Assembly: GCA_013203855.1 (NCBI GenBank)
Contig: JABMPG010000587.1
Coordinates: forward strand, 1-9,309
DNA: 9,309 bases
Origin: a bacterium
GTDB lineage: Bacteria; Sumerlaeota; Sumerlaeia; UBA8349
Direction: 5' to 3'
The notes under the pieces were generated by a model. That model saw only the letters and a list, made by a program, of their open reading frames with translations. It ran no database searches and was not told the origin of the DNA. Below, in pieces: positions 1 through 7,736 of the stretch (within the stretch, counting starts at the first letter, position 1; the number at the start of each line of letters is the position of its first letter). A program made the translations under genes and the position numbers.

Positions 1-1
1 C

Positions 2-1417
2 GAGAAATGTGACTCGAGAAACATCCGGCAGGAAGAGGACATTCTCGACACTTGGTTTTCCTCGGCGCTCTGGCCTTTCTCGACGATGGGCTGGCCCGAG
101 GAGACGGCCGATCTCAAGCGCTACTATCCCACGAAGGTCCTCCTCACCGCGCACGAGATTATCTTTTTCTGGGTTGCGCGGATGATCATCATGGGGCTCA
201 AGTTCATGGGCGATGTGCCCTTTCGCGATGTCTATATTCACCCCATGGTTTTTGACGAGAAGACGCGCAAAAAGATGTCGAAGTCGCTGGGAAACATCAT
301 CGACCCACTGGAGATGATCGAAAAATACGGGGCGGACGCGGTGCGGATGACGGTGTGCGCCTATGCGGTGAAGGGCTCGAATCTGTACCTGAGCGAGGAG
401 CGGTTCGAGGGCTACGGCAATTTCATGAACAAGTTCTGGAACTCGGCGCGGTTCGTCCTGATGAACACCGAGGACCTGCCCGCGGCCGGTCTGGCCGAGG
501 GGATCGACCCGAACGCCCTCGAGATCGAGGACCGGTGGATTCTGGGCGCTCTGGCCGAGACGATCCGGAAGGTGAACGAGTCGCTGGGGAACTATGAGTT
601 CGACCAGTACGTGCACCACCTTTACCACTATATCTGGGGCGAGTATTGCGACTGGTACCTGGAGCTGGTCAAGGGGCGGCTCTATGCGAAGGGCGACACG
701 GCGGAGGACGCGGCAAGCCGTCGCAACGCGCAGGTCGTGCTCCTGACCGTGCTCGAAGCGCTTTGCCGGCTCTTGCAGCCTGTGGCGCCCTTCATCGCCG
801 AAGAGATCTGGCAGAACCTGCGGGATCGATATGGCGCGGGCGGCGCAATGAGCGAGTCTTTCGGGCGAGAATCAGTCATGATCGCGCCGTGGCCGGACAC
901 CGGATCTTTCCCGGCTCAAGACGAAACCGAGCGCGCGCGAATGGACCTTCTGATGAACGTGATCGGCGCGATCCGGAAGATTCGGAGCGAAATGGGCGTG
1001 CAGCCAAGTCAGAGCGTGGACGTGGTTCTCGCGGGCGGACAGGGCGACGATCTCGTTTTCCTGGAGACGAACAAGCGTCACATCGAGGCGATGGCGCGCG
1101 TGGGCGGACTGGCCTTTCAGCCGGGCGAAGCGACTGCGGGGACGGAAGGCGGCCTGAGCTCGACGGCAGTGGCCGGAGCCGTGACGATCCATGTGGAACT
1201 GCCCGCCGAGATGATCCAAGCCGAGCGGGAGCGTCTGGCGAAAGAATTGGAGAAACTCGAGAACCTGCTGCAGAAGACGCAAACGAAACTTTCCAATCCG
1301 AGCTTCGTGGAAAAGGCCCCCGAGAAGGTGGTCAACGCGGAGAAGGAACGCCTGGAGCAAGCGCGGCAACAGTGCGACGTGCTGAGGAAGCGACTGGACG
1401 AGCTGACGGGGAAGTAG
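2..1417 (+). CDS. valS: Valyl-tRNA synthetase, C-terminal half (5' end outside window)
   Basis: Class I aminoacyl-tRNA synthetase that charges tRNA-Val with valine in the cytoplasm. The frame is open from base 2 and 471 residues are visible, about half of a usual 880-950 residue ValRS, so the gene is cut by the window edge and not visibly broken. Seen in order: DTWFSSALWPFS at visible residues 16-27, a ValRS hallmark; the KMSKS ATP-binding loop at bases 272-286 (KKMSKSLGN); the helical anticodon-binding domain at about residues 178-300, including the segment around WGEYCDWYLELVKGRLY; and a charged C-terminal coiled-coil arm at about 403-471 of the kind that contacts tRNA in ValRS. Cys3, just before DTWFSS, is probably the second cysteine of a CxxC zinc knuckle whose first half lies outside. 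The HIGH motif and editing domain are also outside. A 137-bp gap separates it from the next gene. Confidence 0.97.
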   Translation, partial: EKCDSRNIRQEEDILDTWFSSALWPFSTMGWPEETADLKRYYPTKVLLTAHEIIFFWVARMIIMGLKFMGDVPFRDVYIHPMVFDEKTRKKMSKSLGNIIDPLEMIEKYGADAVRMTVCAYAVKGSNLYLSEERFEGYGNFMNKFWNSARFVLMNTEDLPAAGLAEGIDPNALEIEDRWILGALAETIRKVNESLGNYEFDQYVHHLYHYIWGEYCDWYLELVKGRLYAKGDTAEDAASRRNAQVVLLTVLEALCRLLQPVAPFIAEEIWQNLRDRYGAGGAMSESFGRESVMIAPWPDTGSFPAQDETERARMDLLMNVIGAIRKIRSEMGVQPSQSVDVVLAGGQGDDLVFLETNKRHIEAMARVGGLAFQPGEATAGTEGGLSSTAVAGAVTIHVELPAEMIQAERERLAKELEKLENLLQKTQTKLSNPSFVEKAPEKVVNAEKERLEQARQQCDVLRKRLDELTGK

Positions 1418-1554
1418 CAGTTCCGGCAGGAGGCTCGCACGGATCCTGGCTCCGTTCCACCTTGAGGTCCCATCCCCTTAGATCTCGGCATCGACTGATG
1501 CGGCAGGCTGGTCATCGTCTTCTCCAATGCCGGCAAGGATGAAGTCCCCATTTC

Positions 1555-3078
1555 ATGCCTTCCCCCCAACTCACCCTCGCCGATTTGATTGATCTGGAAG
1601 CGCAGATGGGGCGCGATGCCGGGTTGGATCGGGAAACTTTGCGTCGGCGGGACCGGGCGATCGGGCGGGAGATCAGCGTCGCCCCTACTGATCGGCGGGA
1701 ACTGATTCTTGCGTGGCTGCGGCGCGTGAGAGGGCTTGGGGATTCGACGGGGGAGCGGGCCGCGCGGGCGCTGGCGGCGGGGACGTGGCTTTTGTGCCTG
1801 ATCGGGCTGGTGGCCGGGGCGGGCGCGGGGGCGGCTTTGTTTCATTACGACGGCGTGCGGCCGGTGAATGTGGTGCCAATCCTGGGGTTGTTCGTGGCGT
1901 TGCCTTTCGCGCTACTTCTTTTGCTTGTATTGGCCGCGGCGCCGCCCGCCTGGCTGACGTGGCTGCCGGGGGCGCGGGCCTTGCAGGATCTGTTGCGTTT
2001 TCTCTCGCCGGGACGTCTCGCTCCGGCCCTGTCCCGCATCATGCCATCTCGGTTCCGTCGGTCGCTGGATGAGGGTCTGGGAAACCTGCGTTCTTTCGAC
2101 CGGCTGTACGGACGGGTCCGGTTCTGGCTTCTGGCGGGGATCTCTCAGGCCTTTCTCGTCAGCCTGCAGATCGGGGCTCTTGCCGCCGCGATGGCTCTGG
2201 TGATTTTCACGGATCTGGCCTTCGCGTGGAGCACGACGTTGCAGGTTCCGGCAGGAACATTCCATGCCATCACGCACGTAATCTCCACGCCGTGGGCGGC
2301 CTTCGCGCCCGAGGCCGTGCCGTCTCTCGATCTTGTCGAGGCGACGCGCTATTTCCGCCAGGGCGGGACATTCGTCGGCGTGGGGGACGGCGCGCCGAAC
2401 GTGGTCCTGCTCGGACGATGGTGGCCCTTTCTCGTCTATGGCATCCTGACGTACGGTCTCCTGCCGCGGGTGCTGACGCTGGGACTCTCGCAGTGGCGGT
2501 ATCGGGCGGCGCTGCGCCGGATCGGGCTCAACCACGCGCCATTGCAGGAACTCTACGAGCGTCTGACTCAGCCGGTAATCGAGTCGCGCGCGCAATCGGA
2601 AACGGCGGGCGCTCCGGCGGCGGCGGCGGCCGAGACCCTGTCAGCCGGGGAGGTTTTCGCGGGGCAGTCTCCGTGCGCGATCATTGCCTGGGACCTGCCG
2701 GAGAGTTCGGAGGCGCAAATCCGCGAGGAGGCGGGGCGGGGTCTGAAGTGCGCGGTGGAAGGGATCGTTTTCGCCGGAGAGCTGGACGTCGCGACCGATG
2801 AGCGGGCCCTGGATCGTTTCCGCGAGCGGCCGGATACGCCCGTCGTTCTTCTCGTGAAATCGTGGGAATCGCCCACGCGGGACCTGACGCTTTTTCTGGA
2901 ACGCCTGCGGAAGCGGCTGGGGGACGGCGTGCCGATCCTGGTGGCACCGGTGGAGTTTCAGACAGGCGATGGCTGGGGTCCGGCGGAGCGGCATGATCTG
3001 GCGGAGTGGGCCGGGCGCATGAAGGCCGAGGGCGATCCGTGGCTGCGAACGGTGGACCTTGCCGGGAGGAGGGACTGA
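1555..3078 (+). CDS. DUF2868-type polytopic membrane protein, partner of the downstream GTPase
   Basis: A 507-residue protein of unknown function. I assign it to the DUF2868 family from its N-terminal segment (LTLADLIDLEAQMGRD and following), its membrane layout and its position directly before a DUF3482 GTPase; this pairing is known in bacteria, but no function is established to my knowledge. Residues 1-70 are charged and probably cytoplasmic. Hydrophobic stretches at about 76-97, 104-128, 188-222 and 285-308 would place it in the inner membrane. An Ala-rich linker (about 348-362) leads to a soluble domain at about 371-500 that alternates predicted strands (CAIIAW, PVVLLV, PILVAPVE) and helices, resembling a Rossmann or GTPase-like fold without a P-loop. 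The start is well bounded: an in-frame TGA lies at 1540-1542 and ATG 1555 is the first start after it. A possible AAGGA site at 1535-1539 is rather far upstream. Its TGA overlaps the GTPase ATG by one base. Confidence 0.85.
   Translation: MPSPQLTLADLIDLEAQMGRDAGLDRETLRRRDRAIGREISVAPTDRRELILAWLRRVRGLGDSTGERAARALAAGTWLLCLIGLVAGAGAGAALFHYDGVRPVNVVPILGLFVALPFALLLLLVLAAAPPAWLTWLPGARALQDLLRFLSPGRLAPALSRIMPSRFRRSLDEGLGNLRSFDRLYGRVRFWLLAGISQAFLVSLQIGALAAAMALVIFTDLAFAWSTTLQVPAGTFHAITHVISTPWAAFAPEAVPSLDLVEATRYFRQGGTFVGVGDGAPNVVLLGRWWPFLVYGILTYGLLPRVLTLGLSQWRYRAALRRIGLNHAPLQELYERLTQPVIESRAQSETAGAPAAAAAETLSAGEVFAGQSPCAIIAWDLPESSEAQIREEAGRGLKCAVEGIVFAGELDVATDERALDRFRERPDTPVVLLVKSWESPTRDLTLFLERLRKRLGDGVPILVAPVEFQTGDGWGPAERHDLAEWAGRMKAEGDPWLRTVDLAGRRD
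3064..3073 (+). promoter_or_regulatory. Strong ribosome binding site fixing the GTPase start
   Basis: The purine run GGGAGGAGGG includes a GGAGGA core at 3065-3070 that ends 7 bases before ATG 3078, and it lies inside the last codons of the membrane-protein gene. It decides for ATG 3078 over a GTG at 3006, which would add 24 residues lacking family-like sequence. The arrangement supports reinitiation on the TGATG overlap. Confidence 0.8.
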
Positions 3079-4487
3079 TGGAGCCTCCGGTTTTTGCCGT
3101 CGTGGGCCACGTGAACAAGGGGAAGTCCAGCATTGTCGCGGCCCTGGCCGAGGACGATTCGGTCCCCATCGCCCGTCAGGCCCGCACGACTCGGGCGAAC
3201 CAGATCTTTCCCCTGCGCGTGGATAGCCGCACGTTGTTCACGCTGATCGATACGCCCGGTTTTGAGCAGGCACGGCACGCCTTGGCCTGGATGCGGGAGC
3301 GAGAGACTTCGGCGGCGGAACGGTCGAACATCGTGGCTGAGTTTGTTCGTCAGCACGAGCAGACGGGTGAATTCCCGGAAGAGCGCGAACTTTTGCGGCC
3401 CATTCTGGACGGAGCGGGAATCCTGTATGTCGTGGACGGGTCGCGACCGTTCAGCCCGCGCTATGAGGCGGAGATGGAGATCCTGCGGTGGACGGGTCGG
3501 CCCCGGATGGCGATGATCAACCGCATCGGAGAGCGGGATCACGTGGAGGAGTGGCGGCAGGCCCTGGATCAGTATTTCAGTCTGGTGCGGCCCTTCAACG
3601 CCCATGCGGCCGATTTTCAGATTCGACTTCAACTGCTTTATGGTTTTCGCGAGCTGCGAGAAGAATGGCGGCCTTTCGTGGACGAGGCGATTCATGCCCT
3701 GGAGGCGGAGCGGGAGCGGCGTCGCCGGCGGAGCGCCCGGGCCATCGCGGACATGGTAGGCGACCAGTTGGCGCTGACCCTCGACAAGAGAGTTCCCGAC
3801 GAGGTCGATCTCGCGCCATTCAGGCGACAGCTCGAGGAGCAGTATCGCGAGGCCCTTCGCCAGCGCGAGCGCAAGGAACGCGATGAGGTGGAAGACCTCT
3901 ATCAGCATCGCCGTCTGCGCCGACAGGAATCGGAACTCAGCCTTGTGACAGATGACCTGTTCGATGAAACGGTTTGGCTGCGGCTGGGGCTAACCCGCAA
4001 GCAGTTGGCCGCGACGGGGCTTCTCGGCGGGGTGCTGGTAGGGGGCGGGATCGATCTGGCGGCGGGGGGCGCGACGTTTCTGACGGGGGCCCTTATCGGC
4101 GGGGCGATCGGTGGCGTGTCGGGCTGGCTCGGGACGAGATCGCTGGCCAAGATTTCGATCCAGGGGCTGCGCCTGGGCGGGAGACTTCTTCGCATCGGTC
4201 CCATGCGCAATCCTCAGTTTGCCTGGATCGCCCTCGACCGGGCTCTTCTGCACTATGCTCTGGTTAGCCAGCGCTCGCACGCGCGCCGCGATGAACTCGT
4301 TCTTGAGCCGGACGGCAAACAGCAGGGGCGGACCTCCCAACTGCCCCTTTCGGAGCGGCGTGAGATCGAAGCGGCCCTTACCCGCGTCCGGAAGGAGAAA
4401 GATCCCGACTTTCAGGATGACGCGCGGGAGGATCTGGCGGGGAAGATCGAGGGATTGCTGGAGAGGGCGGTATCCGGAAAAGGGTGA
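3078..4487 (+). CDS. DUF3482-type P-loop GTPase
   Basis: A 469-residue predicted GTP-binding protein of the TrmE-Era-EngA-like class, carrying the DUF3482 C-terminal region. Visible motifs are G1/P-loop GHVNKGKSS at residues 10-18, a probable G2 threonine in the TTR segment (37-39), and G3 DTPG at 58-61. Where NKxD would be expected after a hydrophobic strand the protein has NRIG (148-151), so base recognition by G4 looks altered. Residues about 205-285 are highly charged and helical. A hydrophobic, very Gly/Ala-rich segment at about 311-352, with GG pairs resembling a glycine zipper, could insert in or lie against a membrane. The C-terminus is charged and helical. It probably works with the membrane protein encoded just upstream, given the one-base TGATG overlap. 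The substrate or process is unknown; ribosome or envelope-linked roles are conceivable but unsupported here. Confidence 0.88.
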   Translation: MEPPVFAVVGHVNKGKSSIVAALAEDDSVPIARQARTTRANQIFPLRVDSRTLFTLIDTPGFEQARHALAWMRERETSAAERSNIVAEFVRQHEQTGEFPEERELLRPILDGAGILYVVDGSRPFSPRYEAEMEILRWTGRPRMAMINRIGERDHVEEWRQALDQYFSLVRPFNAHAADFQIRLQLLYGFRELREEWRPFVDEAIHALEAERERRRRRSARAIADMVGDQLALTLDKRVPDEVDLAPFRRQLEEQYREALRQRERKERDEVEDLYQHRRLRRQESELSLVTDDLFDETVWLRLGLTRKQLAATGLLGGVLVGGGIDLAAGGATFLTGALIGGAIGGVSGWLGTRSLAKISIQGLRLGGRLLRIGPMRNPQFAWIALDRALLHYALVSQRSHARRDELVLEPDGKQQGRTSQLPLSERREIEAALTRVRKEKDPDFQDDAREDLAGKIEGLLERAVSGKG

Positions 4488-4592
4488 GACGTGTTCCTTC
4501 CTCTTGAGGGCTTGCGTCGCGGATGATATTGGTGATGAATCAGAAAAGGGCCGATCCGGAGTACGGTGGCCGCGGAAAGGAATAGCGGGATC

Positions 4593-5651
4593 ATGTCGAG
4601 AACAGGACGCAACGAGCCTTGCCCGTGTGGCAGCGGCAAGAAGTACAAGAAATGCTGTTTGGACAGGGACGAGCAAGACGCGCTGAAAATGTTCCCTCCC
4701 TTGCCGGATGAGGAGCCGAAGGGCCTTTGGGCTGAGGATGAAGAGCCCAGGCCCCAACCTTTGCTCAGGGACATGTGGAATCCCTCCTTTCTGAATTGGT
4801 GGACCAAGGAAGAGGTGGAAGGGTATGGGACCGAGGAACTCATCGCGAAACTGCGTTCACTCGGTATCGAGTTTGAGGAGGAGCAGTTCCTGGAGGACGC
4901 CCGACGCCTGAAGTCGAGCGAGAGGATCTCGGACCACTGGATGGAGACCTTCAATGTGAAAATAGAGGGGCGGGATGAGGATTTTCCCCCGTTCGCTGCG
5001 AAGGTGCTTCTCGACAGGCTCGGCCTCGACGTGTCCTATGTTGAACACATCGTCGACCTGATTGAGGAAGGCTACGATCTGGATCGGAATCAGGCCAGGG
5101 AAACATGCGATATCTGGCTGTTGGCTTGGGAGAAGATCGTCCGGGATCTCGCGCCGGAACACCGCTCGGTTGAGGCTCTGGACTCGTTCGCAAACTATTG
5201 CCTGTCTGACTGGTGTCAGGATCTCGAGAAGAGTCTCCTGGAAGTTGCCGGCAAGAACCCGTCCTATCACGAGAAACGGATCGCCTATTGTGAGGAGTTT
5301 GTTCGGACTCTCACGGAGTCGGATGAGAGCGCTCTGCGATACATGAAGAGAGCGGCCGCGGAAAGTCTGTTTGAACTGGGGGGGCCAGAGCGAGGCGACG
5401 CGGCGTTCGAAAAACTCGTCCAGGAGTGCCCGGATTGGCTGGGGGGTTACATCGGCTGGGGCGACATGTATCATCCCGCCTGGTTCGGAGAGCACAAGGA
5501 CTCCGCAAAGGCCGAGAGGATCTACCGAATGGCTCTTGACAAGGGCTTGGAGGACGAAGATGAAGATGTGGCTCAAAGGCTGGAAACATTGGAGGAACTG
5601 AGGCAGTATGAAGACGAAGAGAATTCTTCGGAGGAATCTCCCCAGACCTGA
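4593..5651 (+). CDS. SEC-C zinc-motif protein with TPR-like C-terminus, function unknown
   Basis: A 352-residue acidic protein. Residues 7-22 (RNEPCPCGSGKKYKKC and a second Cys) form a full SEC-C motif, C-x-C-x8-C-C with cysteines 10, 12, 21 and 22, the zinc-binding module also found at the C-terminus of SecA. Here it is at the N-terminus of an otherwise unrelated protein. The middle (about 60-245) is mixed helical with no family I recognise. Residues about 247-335 look like two TPR-like helical hairpins (LFELGGPERGDAAFEKLV; SAKAERIYRMALDKGLEDED), followed by an acidic tail. ATG 4593 is preferred because the motif begins right behind it, as in other SEC-C proteins, and AAAGG lies at 4576-4580; a GTG at 4566 would add nine unmatched residues. 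Two sampled 60-base lines of this gene are about 53-57 percent GC by hand count, against about 68 percent in a sampled line of the DUF2868-type gene. It overlaps murB by one base. Confidence 0.8.
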   Translation: MSRTGRNEPCPCGSGKKYKKCCLDRDEQDALKMFPPLPDEEPKGLWAEDEEPRPQPLLRDMWNPSFLNWWTKEEVEGYGTEELIAKLRSLGIEFEEEQFLEDARRLKSSERISDHWMETFNVKIEGRDEDFPPFAAKVLLDRLGLDVSYVEHIVDLIEEGYDLDRNQARETCDIWLLAWEKIVRDLAPEHRSVEALDSFANYCLSDWCQDLEKSLLEVAGKNPSYHEKRIAYCEEFVRTLTESDESALRYMKRAAAESLFELGGPERGDAAFEKLVQECPDWLGGYIGWGDMYHPAWFGEHKDSAKAERIYRMALDKGLEDEDEDVAQRLETLEELRQYEDEENSSEESPQT

Positions 5652-6643
5652 TGCCCATCCCGTTTGCCACCATGAACCCATCGCTGCAGGATCGCCTGCT
5701 TCACTGCGTCGCGGATGCCCGGGTGGAAGAACCGTTGTCCAACCACACGACCGTGCAGGTCGGAGGGCCGGCCGAGGTGATGCTTCTGCCAGCCGACCAG
5801 ACCGAACTATCGGCGGCGTTGCGGGCCCTTCGGGAAGAGGGGGACGGCCTGGAGTGCGCGGTGGTGGGGGGCGGGGCAAATCTGTTCGCGGACTCGGCGG
5901 GCTGGCGCGGGGTAGTCATCAGCCTGGCAGGGTGGCGGTGGGATCTAACGCTCGATAGCGGCCTGATGGTGGTAGGCGGGGGGCTGAATCTGGCGGACGT
6001 GGCGCGGGAAGCGGCACGGCAGGGCTGGGGCGGCGTGGACTTCATGGCGGTCGTGCCGGGGACGGTGGGCGGCGCGGTCGTGATCAACGCAGGCACGATC
6101 TACGAGGGATATGTGGCGGATCGTTTCGAGTGGGCGGAAACCGTGGATCGGGAGGGGCGACTCCACTGCTACGCCCGCGACGACATGGGTTTCGGGTATC
6201 GGGCGAGCCGACTGCTTTACGGCAAGGAGATCGTAACGCGGACGGCCTTTCGTCTCGCTCCGTGCGAGGAGATCGGGCGCGGCCCGGAGGAACTCCTGGC
6301 CCGTTTCGACGAAGCCATGGCCAAGCGCTGGAAAAAGTTTCCTCTCGACCTGCCCAACTTCGGCAGCACCTTTCGCAGCCCGGGCGAGCCCCATCCGCCG
6401 GCCGGGAAACTGATCGACGATCTCGGACTGAAGGGCCATCGCGTCGGCAACGCCCGGATCAGCGATCTGCATGGCAATTTTATTGTCAATCTCGGCGGGG
6501 CTAGCTCCGACGATATCCTCGGCCTGATGCAGGTCATGCACGACGCGGTGCATCGCGCTCACGACGTGTGCCTGCGGCCCGAAGTCCATTATCTCTGCAA
6601 CCGCCATCGTCCCCGACCCGATTTCTTCCCGGCCGCGCGATGA
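5651..6643 (+). CDS. murB: UDP-N-acetylenolpyruvoylglucosamine reductase (MurB)
   Basis: A 330-residue cytoplasmic FAD enzyme that reduces UDP-GlcNAc-enolpyruvate with NADPH to UDP-MurNAc, the second committed step of peptidoglycan precursor synthesis. Visible signatures are VGGPAE (37-42), the FAD-binding VVGGGANLF (71-79) and VVPGTVGGAVVINAG (134-148), the Y-R-A-S segment with Arg184, FGSTFRSP (237-244) whose Ser239 matches the proton-donating serine of the family GSxF motif, AGKLIDDLGLKG (251-262), SDLHGNFIVNLG (271-282) and Glu311 in LRPEV, the second catalytic residue. Catalytic residues are therefore intact and the length is normal. ATG 5651 overlaps the SEC-C gene stop (TGATG), with GGAGGA at 5630-5635, a longish spacing; an in-frame ATG at 5672 is possible but has a worse site. 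The gene sits outside any visible cell-wall cluster. It converges on thiL with 34 bases between stops. Confidence 0.96.
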   Translation: MPIPFATMNPSLQDRLLHCVADARVEEPLSNHTTVQVGGPAEVMLLPADQTELSAALRALREEGDGLECAVVGGGANLFADSAGWRGVVISLAGWRWDLTLDSGLMVVGGGLNLADVAREAARQGWGGVDFMAVVPGTVGGAVVINAGTIYEGYVADRFEWAETVDREGRLHCYARDDMGFGYRASRLLYGKEIVTRTAFRLAPCEEIGRGPEELLARFDEAMAKRWKKFPLDLPNFGSTFRSPGEPHPPAGKLIDDLGLKGHRVGNARISDLHGNFIVNLGGASSDDILGLMQVMHDAVHRAHDVCLRPEVHYLCNRHRPRPDFFPAAR

Positions 6644-6676
6644 TTATCGAACCGCTACGCGGTTGCGGCCCCTTTT
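6631..6676 (+). terminator. Compact three-way-junction inverted repeat, probable murB terminator
   Basis: An outer stem GGCCGC (6631-6636) with GCGGCC (6665-6670) encloses two abutting hairpins: CGAT/ATCG (6638-6641 and 6646-6649, loop GATT) and AACCGC/GCGGTT (6650-6655 and 6659-6664, loop TAC). Of 40 bases 32 can pair and only G6637 is left between helices. The murB stop codon (6641-6643) lies within the first hairpin. CC and TTTT (6673-6676) follow on the plus strand, which suits termination of rightward transcripts; on the minus strand no T run follows. The T tract is short, so terminator activity is an inference. Confidence 0.5.
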
Positions 6677-6677
6677 G

Positions 6678-7736
6678 TCAGAAATGTCGATAAGGACCAG
6701 CCGGATCGGGAATCTCGCCTTCGGAACCGATGAATCGAATCCCGACGCCGGGGACTACCTCGCCGATGCAGGCGACGGGGAGGACGCGGTCCGGGTCGGT
6801 CTTTTCGATTTTGTCGCGCCATTCTGTTTCGGGACGTGAGGTCGTGAAGACGAGTTCGTAGTCTTCGCCTCCGTAGAGGGAATAATGCCGGGGAGGGCGG
6901 GGGAGATCCGGGGCGGCTTTCTGGAGGGCGCTTGAGAAGGGCAGATTCTCGGGATCTAGAACGAATCCGCACCGGGAGGCTTCGCCGAGACGGCCAAGAT
7001 CGGCGGCGAGGCCGTCGCTGAGGTCCATGAGAGCCGCGTCGGGACAGTGGCGAGCGATGGCGATGCCCGCGCGGACCCGGGCCTCGGGCCGCCGGTGGCG
7101 TCGGATCAGTTCCGCGTGCTCGGGCGGCATCGGAGGATTGCTCTTCACGCTCTGGAGCAGGGCCAGTCCAGCGCCGGAGTCGCCCAGTGTGCCCGTGACG
7201 TAGACCTTCTGGCCGGGCCGGGCGCGCGATCGGAGAGGGGCCGCGACGTCGGGGGCGGGATTCCCCCCGGCGACGACGTTGATGACGATGCGGTCCGAGC
7301 CGACGCAGTCTCCGCCGATGCAGGCGCATCCATAGGGCGCCAGGGACAGAGACATGCCCCGGTAGAAGGCCTCGATCCACTCAATGCCCGTCTCGCCGGG
7401 CGCGCCCAAGGATACCAGCACCCAGACCGGCCAGGCGCCGACAGCAGCGAGATCGCTCAGATTGACGGCGGCGGCCTTGTAGCCGAGGTCTTCGGGCGGG
7501 TGGCCGGGCAGGAAGTGCCGGCCTTCGACGAGCATGTCGGTGGTCAGGGCGAGAGGCGGAGCGCCAGGCGCGGGGTGAACGATGGCGGTGTCGTCGCCGA
7601 TGCCCGCCACCAGTTCCATCGCCGCCCAAGGGGGACGATTCCTCGGGACAGCCGGGCTGGCAACCCATCGAGCAATGCGCCGGACCAGTTCATTCTCGCC
7701 GAGGTGGTGGAGGTTCGGTCCTTCTGTCGAATTCAC
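6678..7736 (-). CDS. thiL: Thiamine-monophosphate kinase (ThiL)
   Basis: A 352-residue cytoplasmic kinase that phosphorylates thiamine monophosphate with ATP to thiamine pyrophosphate, the last step of bacterial de novo synthesis. It belongs to the PurM/SelD/HypE-like ATP-grasping superfamily. Motifs, numbered from the GTG start: AGIGDDTAIV (44-53) with the metal-binding aspartates, TTDMLVEGRHF (65-75), YKAAAVNLSDLAAVGA (86-101), GGD (141-143), TGTLGDSGAG (181-190), DLSDGL (238-243) and YGGEDYELVFT (288-298). All expected blocks are present and the length is typical. The start is GTG at 7736-7734 because a strong purine-rich site lies just upstream and conserved ThiL sequence begins about ten residues later; a further upstream ATG at 7925 would add an Arg-rich stretch that is the thiE gene read in another frame. 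The start overlaps the thiE stop as GTGA, so the two should be translationally coupled. It is last in the operon. Confidence 0.96.
   Translation of the reverse strand: MNSTEGPNLHHLGENELVRRIARWVASPAVPRNRPPWAAMELVAGIGDDTAIVHPAPGAPPLALTTDMLVEGRHFLPGHPPEDLGYKAAAVNLSDLAAVGAWPVWVLVSLGAPGETGIEWIEAFYRGMSLSLAPYGCACIGGDCVGSDRIVINVVAGGNPAPDVAAPLRSRARPGQKVYVTGTLGDSGAGLALLQSVKSNPPMPPEHAELIRRHRRPEARVRAGIAIARHCPDAALMDLSDGLAADLGRLGEASRCGFVLDPENLPFSSALQKAAPDLPRPPRHYSLYGGEDYELVFTTSRPETEWRDKIEKTDPDRVLPVACIGEVVPGVGIRFIGSEGEIPDPAGPYRHF

Noticed and set aside
1418..1554. Gap between valS and the DUF2868 gene with short inverted repeats (CAGGA 1427-1431 / TCCTG 1444-1448; GCATC 1488-1492 / GATGC 1497-1501) and a TTGAGG at 1462.
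   Set aside because: Stems are only five bases with no T tract, and no -10 box lies at a proper distance from TTGAGG. No gene, terminator or promoter can be supported.
3006..3077. Upstream GTG start for the GTPase giving 24 more residues.
   Set aside because: The strong ribosome site at 3064-3073 and the P-loop position relative to ATG 3078 fit the shorter protein.
2958..3908. Long open minus-strand frame of 316 codons opposite the GTPase gene.
   Set aside because: A shadow frame of GC-rich codons; its translation has no family-like motif and the plus strand encodes a clear GTPase.
4488..4592. Possible promoter before the SEC-C gene (TTGAGG 4504-4509 with GATATT 4525-4530).
   Set aside because: The spacer is only 15 bases and the hexamers match poorly; not strong enough to call.
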